Positions 44,871-53,846 of a stretch of 64,000 nt of DNA are shown piece by piece. Both the position numbers and the translations under genes were made by a program. Position 1 is the stretch's first letter. The number at the start of each line of letters is the position of its first letter. The notes beneath the pieces are model-generated. The model was not told the DNA's origin and made no database searches. It worked only from the letters and a program-made list of their open reading frames with translations. The stretch is taken from the NCBI GenBank assembly GCA_017556765.1, contig JAFYME010000066.1, positions 1 to 64,000 of the forward strand, given 5' to 3'. This stretch comes from Bacteroidales bacterium. GTDB lineage: Bacteria > Bacteroidota > Bacteroidia > Bacteroidales > UBA932.

Positions 44871-46328
44871 TTAGATGTAGAGCTGGCCGAGAACCTCGAA
44901 GAAAGGCTTGCCATCGCTGATGGTCACCTTGTAAACGGTCTCGTCTACCTTGTAGTAATCGTTGCCGGCAAGTGTCACCATATCGTAATCCTCTGGGAGA
45001 GTCTCTACCAATGCTCCTGCAGGAGGAACGATCACCTGATAGTCACCATTCGAGTCCATTGTGTAGAATACACCGTCCTGATAGAAGTAGCTTCCGTCAG
45101 CTGCAGCGTAACTCTGCACAAGTCCGAGCTCGTTTGCGAGAGTGTATGCCTGATCGGCAAGCTGCTGGTTCATTGCGATAGTCTGGTTCTGAGCTGCAAT
45201 CGTTGCATTGTTCTGAGCGATTATCGCGTTCTGCTGAGCGATGTACTCATTATTCTCGTTTATGGTCCTGTAAGTGTTCGCTACTGTGTTGTAGTACGAA
45301 AGCCTTACCGCTGTCCATGCGATGTCCGCTATGAGATTCGCTGCGAGGACTGTTCCGCGTGGAGGTCTGCAGACGATATAATATCCGCCGTATGGACGAT
45401 ACCATATGTCGTTGTAGCAGTAGTATGTCACTCCGAAGTAGATATGTCTTCTTGCGTGTGATGGAAGTATCCTCACCCTGTGGCCGTAATAGTGGTTGTG
45501 ACGCGACCAGAAGAAAGAAGGAGTGCTGTATACCACGAAGTCTCTCTCCCTTGGGTGAACCTTACGCACGTCTGGCTTGTGATCTGGACGAATCTGTACA
45601 GGTCTGTCTGGCTTGCGGTCAGGTCTCATGCCCGGACGGTCATTCCTGTTGCCGTGTGGCCTTCCTGCATCAGGTCTTACTGAAGGACGATCCGCTGGCT
45701 TTGCATTGTTGCCGGGACGGCTGTCACCAGGACGGTTGCCAGGACGTGTCACGCTGATCGGTCTGTCGCGATCCTCAGACTTGAATCCGCCTTTGTCAGA
45801 TGGCTTGTTTCCCGCCGAAGGTCTGGCCTGGGCTGAAGGTCTTGTCTGAACCGATGGTCTGGCACCTGCCGAAGGACGTGTTCCTGCAGATGGCTTTGTC
45901 GCAGTCGAAGGTCTTGTAGCCGGTCTTTCTACGGTAGTGCTTGGCTTGCGGTCTGAAGTAGAACCTGTCGAAGGACGTGTTGCTGTACCGGCAGGTCTTC
46001 CTGAAGTCGAAGGCTTTACGCTTGTCGCAGGCTTTGATCCGGCTGAAGGCTTTACTGCCTGACGGTTTGCAGACGATGCTCTGCCCTGACCCGAACGATC
46101 GACCTGAGATGAGCTGCGGCTTACCTGAGACGAGCTGCGGCTGGTCTGTGACGAACTCCTGTTCACCTGAGACGAGCTTCTGCTTACTGTTGCTGACGAT
46201 TTTGAAGCTGACGGAGTGGTTTTAGTAACGTTTGCGCTTCTGCGCGCCTGTGCATCCGCATCAGACTCGAATGCCACCAATGACAAAGCTGCTATCATTG
46301 CGGCAAGTGCTGTTCTGATTGTTCTCAT
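44871..46328 (-). CDS. secreted low-complexity protein with a DUF6515-like C-terminus
   Basis: 485 residues. Signal peptide (ESDADAQ, about 27), a Ser-rich part with tandem SRSSSQV heptads (about 48-78), a long Arg/Pro/Ser/Gly-rich part with RPSAG- and RPG-type repeats (about 80-260), a Tyr-rich segment (VYSTPSFFWSRHNHYYGHRV), and Asn/Gln heptads (IAQNNAT, IAAQNQT, about 370-390). The last 80 residues (SYFYQDGVFYTMDSNGDYQV, VETLPEDY) resemble DUF6515. It is probably exported and may be cell-surface or wall associated through its strongly cationic region. Last gene of the operon, 17 bases after namZ. Confidence 0.75.
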   Translation of the reverse strand: MRTIRTALAAMIAALSLVAFESDADAQARRSANVTKTTPSASKSSATVSRSSSQVNRSSSQTSRSSSQVSRSSSQVDRSGQGRASSANRQAVKPSAGSKPATSVKPSTSGRPAGTATRPSTGSTSDRKPSTTVERPATRPSTATKPSAGTRPSAGARPSVQTRPSAQARPSAGNKPSDKGGFKSEDRDRPISVTRPGNRPGDSRPGNNAKPADRPSVRPDAGRPHGNRNDRPGMRPDRKPDRPVQIRPDHKPDVRKVHPRERDFVVYSTPSFFWSRHNHYYGHRVRILPSHARRHIYFGVTYYCYNDIWYRPYGGYYIVCRPPRGTVLAANLIADIAWTAVRLSYYNTVANTYRTINENNEYIAQQNAIIAQNNATIAAQNQTIAMNQQLADQAYTLANELGLVQSYAAADGSYFYQDGVFYTMDSNGDYQVIVPPAGALVETLPEDYDMVTLAGNDYYKVDETVYKVTISDGKPFFEVLGQLYI

Positions 46329-46345
46329 AATCGTACAGTTTTAAG

Positions 46346-47602
46346 TTAATAGATCTGGTACCTTTGCGATAATGTACGGAAATCTTCTTCATCTTTCCGC
46401 CAATATTCAATGATATCGGTAACATTGTACCGCTTCTTGAATTCTGTCCTAACATAATCCGTGCCACAAACTTTATCGAAGAGTCCGTAGCCGCTTATGA
46501 CCTCGAAGGCCTTCTTATCCGGATAGAGTTCTGCAACTGCCTGCATGACATAGAATTGCGTATCAGTCAGACGGGCATTTTCATAGTCTGTGAAAAAATA
46601 TTGAAGGCCTTTCACAAGCTTTCCCTGCTGGCTTCCGGAGAACGGCTTATACCATATTGTCCTGAAAGATATGCCAAGAAGGCCATATGAATCCAGCTTC
46701 GCCTTGAGCTTGTCCGGGTCGAGCCATGTAGCGCCGAAGATCTGGAATGGAAGGGTGTATCCTATGCCGATGTTCATGAATCCGGCAAGCTCTCCGCAGA
46801 TTCCGGCAGCGGCATAATACATCGGCGTATCCTTGAACGGTATGTTCGGAGAAGGAAGCACCCATGGGAGACCTGTATCTTCATACAGCATGTCGCGGGT
46901 CCATCCCTTCATCGGCACGACTGTCAGTTTGCAGCGGGCCGGCTCCTGCGTACCCTTCTGTCCCCTGTTCATTCCCTCTTCATTTATCATCACGGCAAGT
47001 TCTCCGACGGTGAGTCCATACACATATGGAATCGGATACTGACTCACGAAAGAATAGAAGCCATGCTCCACATAGCACCCCTCTATCTTATTACCTCCCA
47101 GAGGGTTAGGCCTATCGAGAACCATCACTTCGACACCCAGTTCACCGCACGCCTCCATGACAAGTCCAAGAGTGCTGATGAACGTATATGAACGTACGCC
47201 GACATCCTGAATGTCATAGACCATTATGTCGATGCCCTGAAGCATCTCCTTTGTCGGCTTGCGCGTGGCGCCGTACAATGAATATACCGGAAGTCCTGTC
47301 GCATCGTCCTTGGAATCCTTCACATGATCGCCTGCATAGATATCTCCACGGACACCGTGCTCCGGGCCATAAAGGGCAACCAGCTCGACTCCAGGGGCAT
47401 TATAGAGGATGTCAACTGTTGAATTCAGAAGATGATCCACGCCGCTTGGATTGGTCACGAGACCGACCCTCTTGCCTACCAGCCCTCTGAACTCGCGGTC
47501 TCTGAGCACCTCGATTCCGGTCTTCACGACCGGCTCTGAAGCGGACATGGAAACCGCTGCAAACAACGATATGAATATTGCGAATAATTTCTTCATGGTC
47601 AA
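46346..47602 (-). CDS. namZ: exo-beta-N-acetylmuramidase NamZ (DUF1343)
   Basis: 418 residues with a signal peptide (FAAVSMSA, about 22). Conserved DUF1343 segments: GKRVGLVTNPSGVDH, LYGPEHGVRGD, DIQDVGVRSYTFISTLG, VLDRPNPLGG, and GLPWVLPSPNIPFKDTPMYYAAAGICGE. Family knowledge: NamZ releases MurNAc from the non-reducing end of peptidoglycan fragments. It lies 4 bases after the serpin gene, in an operon with an AmpG-type permease. Two ATGs (codons 1 and 3) are possible starts. Confidence 0.9.
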   Translation of the reverse strand: MTMKKLFAIFISLFAAVSMSASEPVVKTGIEVLRDREFRGLVGKRVGLVTNPSGVDHLLNSTVDILYNAPGVELVALYGPEHGVRGDIYAGDHVKDSKDDATGLPVYSLYGATRKPTKEMLQGIDIMVYDIQDVGVRSYTFISTLGLVMEACGELGVEVMVLDRPNPLGGNKIEGCYVEHGFYSFVSQYPIPYVYGLTVGELAVMINEEGMNRGQKGTQEPARCKLTVVPMKGWTRDMLYEDTGLPWVLPSPNIPFKDTPMYYAAAGICGELAGFMNIGIGYTLPFQIFGATWLDPDKLKAKLDSYGLLGISFRTIWYKPFSGSQQGKLVKGLQYFFTDYENARLTDTQFYVMQAVAELYPDKKAFEVISGYGLFDKVCGTDYVRTEFKKRYNVTDIIEYWRKDEEDFRTLSQRYQIY

Positions 47603-47606
47603 AGGA

Positions 47607-48746
47607 TTAAAGATTCAGGATCTTTCCGGTAAAAAGGATGTTTTCAGAGTCCGCTATGAAGAAGATATATGGACGGTCCACTTTCATGGTCTTCACATTC
47701 TCCTGAGGACGAAGGGATGTAAGACTGATTGCAGCGCTTGTCACTGCTGCAGCCTCCGTACCGCTTTCTGTGATGTCGATATAGCAGTTCTGAGCGACTT
47801 CATCAAGCACGAGAGGGCCAGAAACCGATATTTCCTTGAAATCAGCCGCACCCGTAAATGCTGTCTTTACCCCCATCTTCCCAAGCGTCTTGTTCAGGTT
47901 CATGGAAGTCTCCAGACGGACCTTCGGCATCGAGAAACGAACCTGCTCCGGCTTAAGCATGCCCATGGCCATATTGTAGACAGACTCTCCTATGTACGGA
48001 AGGACGGTCTCGGGATCCATTCCTGCAGGAGGAAGAACCACATACATCGCATATTCGCTGTCCAGATACGGAAGCTTTATCATCTGGCATCCCTGATATT
48101 CCATGTATTCATATGCTCCTTTTCTGTACATCATCTTGACTTCAGTGTCACCGCTGCGGCCATGGAAAGTCTCCTCCTGAGTCGCCTTAGGATCGAACTG
48201 ATTTTCCCATGAAGCCTTGAAATACAGTGCATTAGCAAGAATCATCACATTGTTCGGAGACAATGAATCCTTGATCTTGGTTATCTTTCCGTCGGTATTG
48301 TCTGCACACCATCTGTTCATGGACTGGAGTGTTGCAGGATCTGCAAAATCCATGACCTCAACATCAGCCTTGAAGTCGTCCTCCATATGGGCCACAAAAC
48401 GGTTTCTCACGCTGAAATTGTCTGAAATCCATATCGAATTAGCTGATTTCACAGTAACTGTTTCCGAATCTCCCATCGGTTCCGGCATGAACAGGCAGCC
48501 GTTCAAGGCATTGTCCAGCTCTACTTTTGTCTGCCCTGCAGCACCTTCCGTAAGCATAGACAACGCTACGCCTGCACTGTATGGAGATGCTACGACATTC
48601 TCTCCCGGCTTTGCTGAAGAGCTGACTGCCTTGAAGAAAGAAAGCGCGAAATCCGTGCGTGAGCCTTCCGAGGGCTGCGGCTGAGTCTGGCCGCATGAAG
48701 ACAGTCCCATGATGGCCATGGCAGCCATAAGCATATACTTTTTCAT
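47607..48746 (-). CDS. serpin-family protease inhibitor, lipoprotein
   Basis: 379 residues from MKKYMLMAAMAIMGLSSCG, with Cys in a lipobox (LSSC). Full serpin fold: shutter and breach segments (NALYFKASWENQFD, IDITESGTEAAAVTSAA, DRPYIFFIADSENILFTGKI). The hinge ESGTEAAAVTSA has small residues at P15-P9, as in inhibitory serpins. Counting from the hinge puts P1-P1' at about Thr-Ser in ISLTSLR, so elastase- or chymotrypsin-like targets are more probable than trypsin-like ones. A longer frame from 48773 overlaps ampG and is less likely. Probably shown on the outer membrane as defence against host proteases, or it guards a secreted partner. Confidence 0.9.
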   Translation of the reverse strand: MKKYMLMAAMAIMGLSSCGQTQPQPSEGSRTDFALSFFKAVSSSAKPGENVVASPYSAGVALSMLTEGAAGQTKVELDNALNGCLFMPEPMGDSETVTVKSANSIWISDNFSVRNRFVAHMEDDFKADVEVMDFADPATLQSMNRWCADNTDGKITKIKDSLSPNNVMILANALYFKASWENQFDPKATQEETFHGRSGDTEVKMMYRKGAYEYMEYQGCQMIKLPYLDSEYAMYVVLPPAGMDPETVLPYIGESVYNMAMGMLKPEQVRFSMPKVRLETSMNLNKTLGKMGVKTAFTGAADFKEISVSGPLVLDEVAQNCYIDITESGTEAAAVTSAAISLTSLRPQENVKTMKVDRPYIFFIADSENILFTGKILNL

Positions 48747-48759
48747 AGTCTTTGATTTT

Positions 48760-50064
48760 TTATTTCTTTCCATATTCCGGATCCACCTTCAACAACGCCG
48801 TAACGGCCACCGTCACCAGACAGCACACCATCACAAAGATGAAGAAGCTGGTATATCCTATGCTCTCCTGCACATATCCTGCCACCATTCCCGGAAGCAT
48901 CATGCTCATTGCCATGAAGGCTGTGCAGAGAGAGTAATGGGCGGTCTTGAATTCGCCCTCTGAGTAGTATATCAGATAAAGCATGTAGGCTGTGAATCCG
49001 AATCCGTAGCCGAACTGGTCAAGCGCCACGCATGAGCTGATCAGAAGGATGTTCTGAGGCTGGAAGGCAGCGAGGAAGACGAATGACAGACACGGAAGGG
49101 TAAGGGCCAGAGCCATAGGCCAGAGCGATTTCTTCAGGCCCCACTTGGAAGCCGCGATGCCGCCGAGGATACCGCCGACAGTAAGAGCGGCCACGCCGAC
49201 AGTTCCATACACGATGCCGACCGTTTCTGTCGAAAGTCCGAGTCCGCCCTGAGAGGTAGAATCAAGAAGGAAAGGATTCATCATCTTCACGAGGAACGCC
49301 TCCGGAAGACGGTACAGGAGCATGAAGGCAAGGGCCAGCCATACGTGCTTCTTCTGGAAGAAGGTGACGAATGTACGGACGAATTCCCTCATGATATCCT
49401 TCGCAGTCGAGCCCCCTTCACGCACTCTATCGGCCTGAGGCCTAGGGAGGGCAAATGTATGCCAAAGGGTTATGGCTGAGAACATTACAGCACATACTAT
49501 CAATGTGACAGACCATGCCTTAGGGACATCCCCGAGGTTCTTTTCCAAAAGTCCCGCTATAACGACAAGGACACCCTGACCGAATATCGAGGACAGACGG
49601 TAGAATGTGCTCCTGATGCCGACAAAGACCGACTGTTCCTTAGTCGGGAGAGCCAGCATGTAGAAGCCGTCTGCAGCGATATCGTGAGTCGCGGATGCGA
49701 AAGCGGTAATCCAGAAGAGAACGAGGGTAAGGGTGAAAAGAGATACCGGCGTTCCACCTGCAGCTATCGTTTCCGCAGAAGGATGAGGAAGGCTGAAGGC
49801 TACAAGAGCGAAGGCCGCAGACATGATTATCTGCATGGCCATTATCCACCATCTCTTGGTCTTGATTATGTCCACGAACGGGCTCCAGAGGGGCTTGATG
49901 ACCCACGGAAGATACAGAAGGCTGGTATACATCGCCATGTCTCCCTTGGACATGCCCATGTTGTTGAACATGATCACGGATATGTTGTTCACTATGAAAT
50001 ACGGGATACCCTCGGCAAAGTACAGAGTAGGTATCCATTTCCATGGATTATTTGTCTTTTTCAT
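48760..50064 (-). CDS. ampG: AmpG-like muropeptide permease (MFS)
   Basis: 434 residues with about twelve membrane segments. AmpG hallmarks: the start NPWKWIPTLYFAEGIPYFIVNN, LYLPWVIKPLWSPFVD, and ATHDIAADGFYMLALP. AmpG imports GlcNAc-anhydroMurNAc peptides into the cytoplasm. Neighbours make the same case: namZ downstream, the SpoIID fusion upstream (21-base gap with a dispersed repeat). Confidence 0.9.
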   Translation of the reverse strand: MKKTNNPWKWIPTLYFAEGIPYFIVNNISVIMFNNMGMSKGDMAMYTSLLYLPWVIKPLWSPFVDIIKTKRWWIMAMQIIMSAAFALVAFSLPHPSAETIAAGGTPVSLFTLTLVLFWITAFASATHDIAADGFYMLALPTKEQSVFVGIRSTFYRLSSIFGQGVLVVIAGLLEKNLGDVPKAWSVTLIVCAVMFSAITLWHTFALPRPQADRVREGGSTAKDIMREFVRTFVTFFQKKHVWLALAFMLLYRLPEAFLVKMMNPFLLDSTSQGGLGLSTETVGIVYGTVGVAALTVGGILGGIAASKWGLKKSLWPMALALTLPCLSFVFLAAFQPQNILLISSCVALDQFGYGFGFTAYMLYLIYYSEGEFKTAHYSLCTAFMAMSMMLPGMVAGYVQESIGYTSFFIFVMVCCLVTVAVTALLKVDPEYGKK

Positions 50065-50077
50065 CGTTCATGATTTT

Positions 50078-50105
50078 AGATTTCTCTACAAGCTCGAAAT
50101 GACAG
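50078..50105 (-). repeat. dispersed hairpin repeat, copy 5, at the end of the SpoIID fusion gene
   Basis: Stem arms ATTTC/GAAAT, 11-base centre TCTACAAGCTC, flanking GACA. On the minus strand it reads GTCATTTCGAGCTTGTAG and provides the last five codons and the TAG stop of the SpoIID fusion gene. Confidence 0.75.
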
Positions 50106-52374
50106 AGCAAGGGTAATAATGTTCCAGGATCTGACGGTAGTCATAGCCTTTGGAGGCCATTACGGCGGCTCCTATCTGGCACAGGCCGACTCCATGTCCC
50201 CATCCGCTTCCATGCAGGATGACCTTATCAAAGGTCATCTCGACATCGAACGCTGAGCTCTTGAGGTGACTCTCCGATAGTATCCTTCTGATTTCCAGTT
50301 CCTTGCCTACTATCATGACATTTTCCGAACCTACAATCTTCAGCTTATGGATCCTTCCGGACTCTCCCCTTTCGAGCGGTTCGATCGATATGATTTCTCC
50401 GATCTTATGGCCGCTTCGTCTCTCTATGAGCTCGGAAAGTTCCGTTTTGTCATAAGTCGCGGTCCAACGATAGAAATCTACTGTCTCCTGATCGTAGTTG
50501 TTCAGGACCTGAGAGAGGATCTCCTTGTCCTGAGTATCGCAGAAGCATGTTTCGCCCTCCTTATGGCCCGGAGCATCCGGAAGCGGCTGAAGGTAAGCAT
50601 AATCCTTGTCCTCCCAGCATGTGCTGAATCTTTCCATGCGTCCGCCGCAGCATTTCGAAAAGCGTGCGTCGCAAAGCTGGCCATCATGCATGATCACCTG
50701 GCCCCATGTCTGGTCTATCACCCTGCGGACTGTGGTTCCCGTGGCTCTTGTCAGCCCCTGATATCTCTGGCAGTGGTCGTCGGCGCATACGTCGAATAGC
50801 TTATGGTCTTCATGGTCATACCACTTCACGTACTCTATCGTTCCCGTCTGAGGCGTCTGTGTCTGTCCCTTGTTCATCATGCTGTCAAGGTTCATTACAA
50901 GCGAAGGAAGGTCTGTAACACCTTCCGGAACCTGCACTTCATGCCTTTTGCCGGAAGCTTCGATCTGGGCCATAAGCCATGAGCGGGATATCACTGCATG
51001 GGCCTTCAGGAATTCTTCAGAGGCGTTCGCGCTCATTTCCGAAGATATGACGCTCAGCAGATAGTCCTCCACTCCAACTATGTTTATTGCAGTAAGCTTG
51101 TCCTTGTCGACTATGATCTTCAATGAGCCTGCAAACCTCTGGCTTTCCTTTCTTTCCCAATGGAAATTCACCCCGATCGTTACTCCGTGAAGTACGAAGG
51201 ACGGCTCTGCAAACATCGTCGAAGGCGTCTTTGAGTCGAAATACAGCTCATCATAAAGAGCTCCGTCGTATTCGATCTTACCTTCACGAAGGGCTGCCTT
51301 ACGCACTCCCGCGCCGTCTGAAAGTATCTCAAACTCAATCTCTTTGCCAGACATTATTCCCACAGCGACATTCGGCTGCTTTCGGGTCAGTCTGTTCAGA
51401 ATACGAGCTTCCTCTTCTTTGGAGACAGAGACTTCCGCAATCATTTCGGAAAGAAGTTCAGGAGTCAGGCTCTCATACTCTTCCGGCACCGGCACTATGA
51501 GCATGCCACCCATATCGGCACATCCCGGGCTCATCGTCAAGTGGTCGGGGCCTTCGCTGAAATAATGGTGGGAGCGGTGACGGCTGCGGAAAACAATTAT
51601 AGAACGGAACCTGCCGGCTTCGTATGACGTAAAGAGATTGAACATAGGTTCATTCTCGCCTTCCGGTATTTCCGCACAATCCAGAAGCCTGTATAAAAGC
51701 TTGGCCGCCGACTTTGCCGTCTCGGATTCAAGCACAAACACTCCTGTCGTAAATTTCTGATAATGATACAGATCTGCATCCTGAAGCGACGCCACATGCC
51801 TCATCGTGTCCTCTTTGTCATTCCGAGTGCCCTCTTTGTCATTCCGAGCGCAGCCGAGGAATCCCCACGCATCCCTCTCCAAAGGCATAAGCCCCTTCGG
51901 GGCAGCCTGAAAATGGTGATGGTCAGGAGCGGAAGCGCCGCTCTTTGGACCATTGTAGAAGAATGTGAAATCAGTATATTTTCTTGCCAGATCGAGCATG
52001 TCCACATATCGTTTCCATATGGTCTGGTCTGTATGCCTTGCCGCCGCAATCACCAGATGGTCTGGAAAGATCGGGTACGGATTCAGCAGTATATGATATT
52101 TCTTGCCCTTCCTGCCCTCGAACTTGAGCATTATCTGCTCCTGCGGGCGGTTTTCACGGCAAAGGAAGCACTTCCTTTTCGCAATATCGGCCTTCGTGAG
52201 CTTTGCCGCCGATGAAATCATTCGCGCAGGATTGTGCTGGAGAGTCACTTTCAATCCGCCGATCTCAACTTCCCTGGTCAGCACGTTCTTCAGCGCACGG
52301 AAGTTTTCACAAGCAAGAGGCCAGCGGGAAAGCTGGTCTCCTGTGAACTTATGTATCATCTCGTTGTTCTTCAT
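50086..52374 (-). CDS. GalT/HIT-like (DUF4922-type) domain fused to a SpoIID/LytB domain
   Basis: 762 residues, no signal peptide or membrane segment. Residues 1 to about 320 resemble DUF4922/ATP-transferase HIT-like proteins: CxxC at C69/C72 (KCFLCREN), [14 protein letters not shown], and an HxHxQ active-site-like motif at 152-156 (DHHHFQA), as in GalT-type nucleotidyltransferases. Residues about 390-762 are a SpoIID domain: [13 protein letters not shown] with the expected catalytic Glu446, and the terminal [23 protein letters not shown]. SpoIID proteins are lytic transglycosylases on denuded glycan. Without a signal it would act in the cytoplasm, fitting AmpG-imported fragments. Residues 171-190 are encoded by a dispersed repeat (51811-51866). 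Confidence 0.82.
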   Translation of the reverse strand: MKNNEMIHKFTGDQLSRWPLACENFRALKNVLTREVEIGGLKVTLQHNPARMISSAAKLTKADIAKRKCFLCRENRPQEQIMLKFEGRKGKKYHILLNPYPIFPDHLVIAAARHTDQTIWKRYVDMLDLARKYTDFTFFYNGPKSGASAPDHHHFQAAPKGLMPLERDAWGFLGCARNDKEGTRNDKEDTMRHVASLQDADLYHYQKFTTGVFVLESETAKSAAKLLYRLLDCAEIPEGENEPMFNLFTSYEAGRFRSIIVFRSRHRSHHYFSEGPDHLTMSPGCADMGGMLIVPVPEEYESLTPELLSEMIAEVSVSKEEEARILNRLTRKQPNVAVGIMSGKEIEFEILSDGAGVRKAALREGKIEYDGALYDELYFDSKTPSTMFAEPSFVLHGVTIGVNFHWERKESQRFAGSLKIIVDKDKLTAINIVGVEDYLLSVISSEMSANASEEFLKAHAVISRSWLMAQIEASGKRHEVQVPEGVTDLPSLVMNLDSMMNKGQTQTPQTGTIEYVKWYDHEDHKLFDVCADDHCQRYQGLTRATGTTVRRVIDQTWGQVIMHDGQLCDARFSKCCGGRMERFSTCWEDKDYAYLQPLPDAPGHKEGETCFCDTQDKEILSQVLNNYDQETVDFYRWTATYDKTELSELIERRSGHKIGEIISIEPLERGESGRIHKLKIVGSENVMIVGKELEIRRILSESHLKSSAFDVEMTFDKVILHGSGWGHGVGLCQIGAAVMASKGYDYRQILEHYYPCSVISSL
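51811..51868 (+). repeat. dispersed hairpin repeat, copy 6, in frame inside the SpoIID fusion gene
   Basis: Opposite orientation to the other copies. Full element (stem arms ATTCC/GGAAT, 12-base centre) plus an extra 21-base tandem unit CTCTTTGTCATTCCGAG (51811 and 51832). It encodes a duplicated seven-residue unit ([14 protein letters not shown]) after GFLGCA between the GalT-like motif and the rest of the protein. The reading frame stays open. Confidence 0.85.
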
Positions 52375-53786
52375 CGCCTGTTCATCCTTAACCTGGCTTC
52401 AAGTTCCCATGTCCTGATGCGGTCCTTGTACTGATTGTTGGCATTCACGCGGTCTATGTCAAGGGCGGCATCTGAGTTTCCTTCCCATCGACGGCAGCAG
52501 TAAAGCACATCATAGATACGTCCGATGCGGTACTCACGGCTGATCCTCAAGCCGAGAGCGTAGTCCTCTCCATAGCTGGTATTTGGCAGATTTATGTTTC
52601 TCAGAAGCGGAGTCCAAAAGGCCCTTGGGGCACCCAGGCCGTTGATTCTCAATGCATTGTTGCGACCGTTATCTTCCGTCCATTCGCGATGGTCGATGAT
52701 TCCAGGAGGGATTGGGTTCATGTCGAAATCGGTCATCTGATATGTACCCACGACCATGGCGCATTTCTGCTCTCGGAACGCATCCACGATCTTCTGCAAT
52801 GTATCCGGGCCGCTGTAAACATCATCGCTGTCAAGCTGTACCGCATATTCTCCGCAGAGTCCGTGGTGTACAGCCAGGTTCCAGCAACCGCCGATTCCAA
52901 GGTCATGTTTAGCCGGGATGATATGGACGAGACGTCCGTCTGCAGCAGCGATTTCATTAAGGAGCTCTGTCGTACCGTCAGTCGAATGATTATCGACAAC
53001 TATGACGTTGTATGGGAAGTCACATTTCTGGCTCAGAGCGCTCTCTACGGCATCCTTTACAGTCCTGACTCTGTTGAATACCGGGATCACGACCGTTGCG
53101 GTCACCTCGAATGGAGTTCCTGCAAACTCATTGATGTCCGGCTCTCTGAACTTCGGTTCCAGCCATGCTCCTATGCGTTTGAGATGTTCGGTACATACCT
53201 TTTCCATCTCGATCTGCACAGCCCTGTTTCGAGGATCCACGTAATCGAACTGCTTTTCGCCCGATTTTCTGTTGTCGATCTCGATCTCCGTATACAGGTA
53301 TTCATTGACATGGACAATGTTCTTCATCCTGAGCCTGAGGTCATAGAGGGCTCCGAACTCATAATCGGCCTCCATTGCCCTGACAGCCCTTCTGAACGAG
53401 CTGCTCTTGAACACAAGCACGCTTCCGAAGTCGAAGTCATCCCTCAAGGCACCCTTCTGGCAAGCTATGAGCGGATGTTTCTTCCTCTGGCCGTCAACCA
53501 TCTTGTAATGATCGGCATACAGCATGTCTGCACCTGTATCCTCAGCTATGCAAAGGATACGGTCCAGCGCGAACATACCCATCTCCAGGGGCATGTCCTT
53601 GGTATATATGAGCATGTATTTCTCGGAAACAGCTTCAGCAATGCTCCTGAGAGTCTCTGTCGACCTCAACGATACTCCTGTAAGGATAGTCACGCCTGTA
53701 AAGGCATCGCTTCTGCTGAAAGACTCGACCGTCACGGACATGTCCTCTGCTGACATAGACGGCACAAAACATTCGATACTTGACAT
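52371..53786 (-). CDS. family 2 glycosyltransferase with a degenerate first domain
   Basis: 471 residues. The C-terminal part (about 215-440) is a GT-A family 2 domain: [35 protein letters not shown], and the metal-binding QLDSDDVY. The first 190 residues look like a second, worn GT2-like domain ([35 protein letters not shown]) without a clear DxD. No membrane segment, so cytoplasmic. Stop overlaps the SpoIID fusion start by 4 bases (ATGA). As the first gene of the operon it may act on the same sugar pool, but acceptor and donor are unknown. Confidence 0.85.
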   Translation of the reverse strand: MSSIECFVPSMSAEDMSVTVESFSRSDAFTGVTILTGVSLRSTETLRSIAEAVSEKYMLIYTKDMPLEMGMFALDRILCIAEDTGADMLYADHYKMVDGQRKKHPLIACQKGALRDDFDFGSVLVFKSSSFRRAVRAMEADYEFGALYDLRLRMKNIVHVNEYLYTEIEIDNRKSGEKQFDYVDPRNRAVQIEMEKVCTEHLKRIGAWLEPKFREPDINEFAGTPFEVTATVVIPVFNRVRTVKDAVESALSQKCDFPYNVIVVDNHSTDGTTELLNEIAAADGRLVHIIPAKHDLGIGGCWNLAVHHGLCGEYAVQLDSDDVYSGPDTLQKIVDAFREQKCAMVVGTYQMTDFDMNPIPPGIIDHREWTEDNGRNNALRINGLGAPRAFWTPLLRNINLPNTSYGEDYALGLRISREYRIGRIYDVLYCCRRWEGNSDAALDIDRVNANNQYKDRIRTWELEARLRMNRR

Positions 53787-53814
53787 GGTTACATCTGCTT
53801 TAGTATATCAAAGA

Positions 53815-53846
53815 CAAATGTAATCAATTTGCTAAAGAAGAGCAAG
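53815..53846 (-). promoter_or_regulatory. promoter of the GT2-SpoIID-ampG-serpin-namZ operon
   Basis: Minus-strand CTTG (53846-53843), 20-base spacer, TACATTTG (53822-53815), 29 bases before the GT2 ATG. The -33 box lies within the end of the Nudix gene. Confidence 0.6.

Noticed and set aside
45359..45849. Plus-strand open frames opposite the low-complexity DUF6515 gene
   Set aside because: They are complements of a repetitive GC-rich coding stretch and have no motif.
52689..53753. 354-residue open frame antisense to the glycosyltransferase gene
   Set aside because: It is opposite clear GT2 motifs and has no domain of its own.
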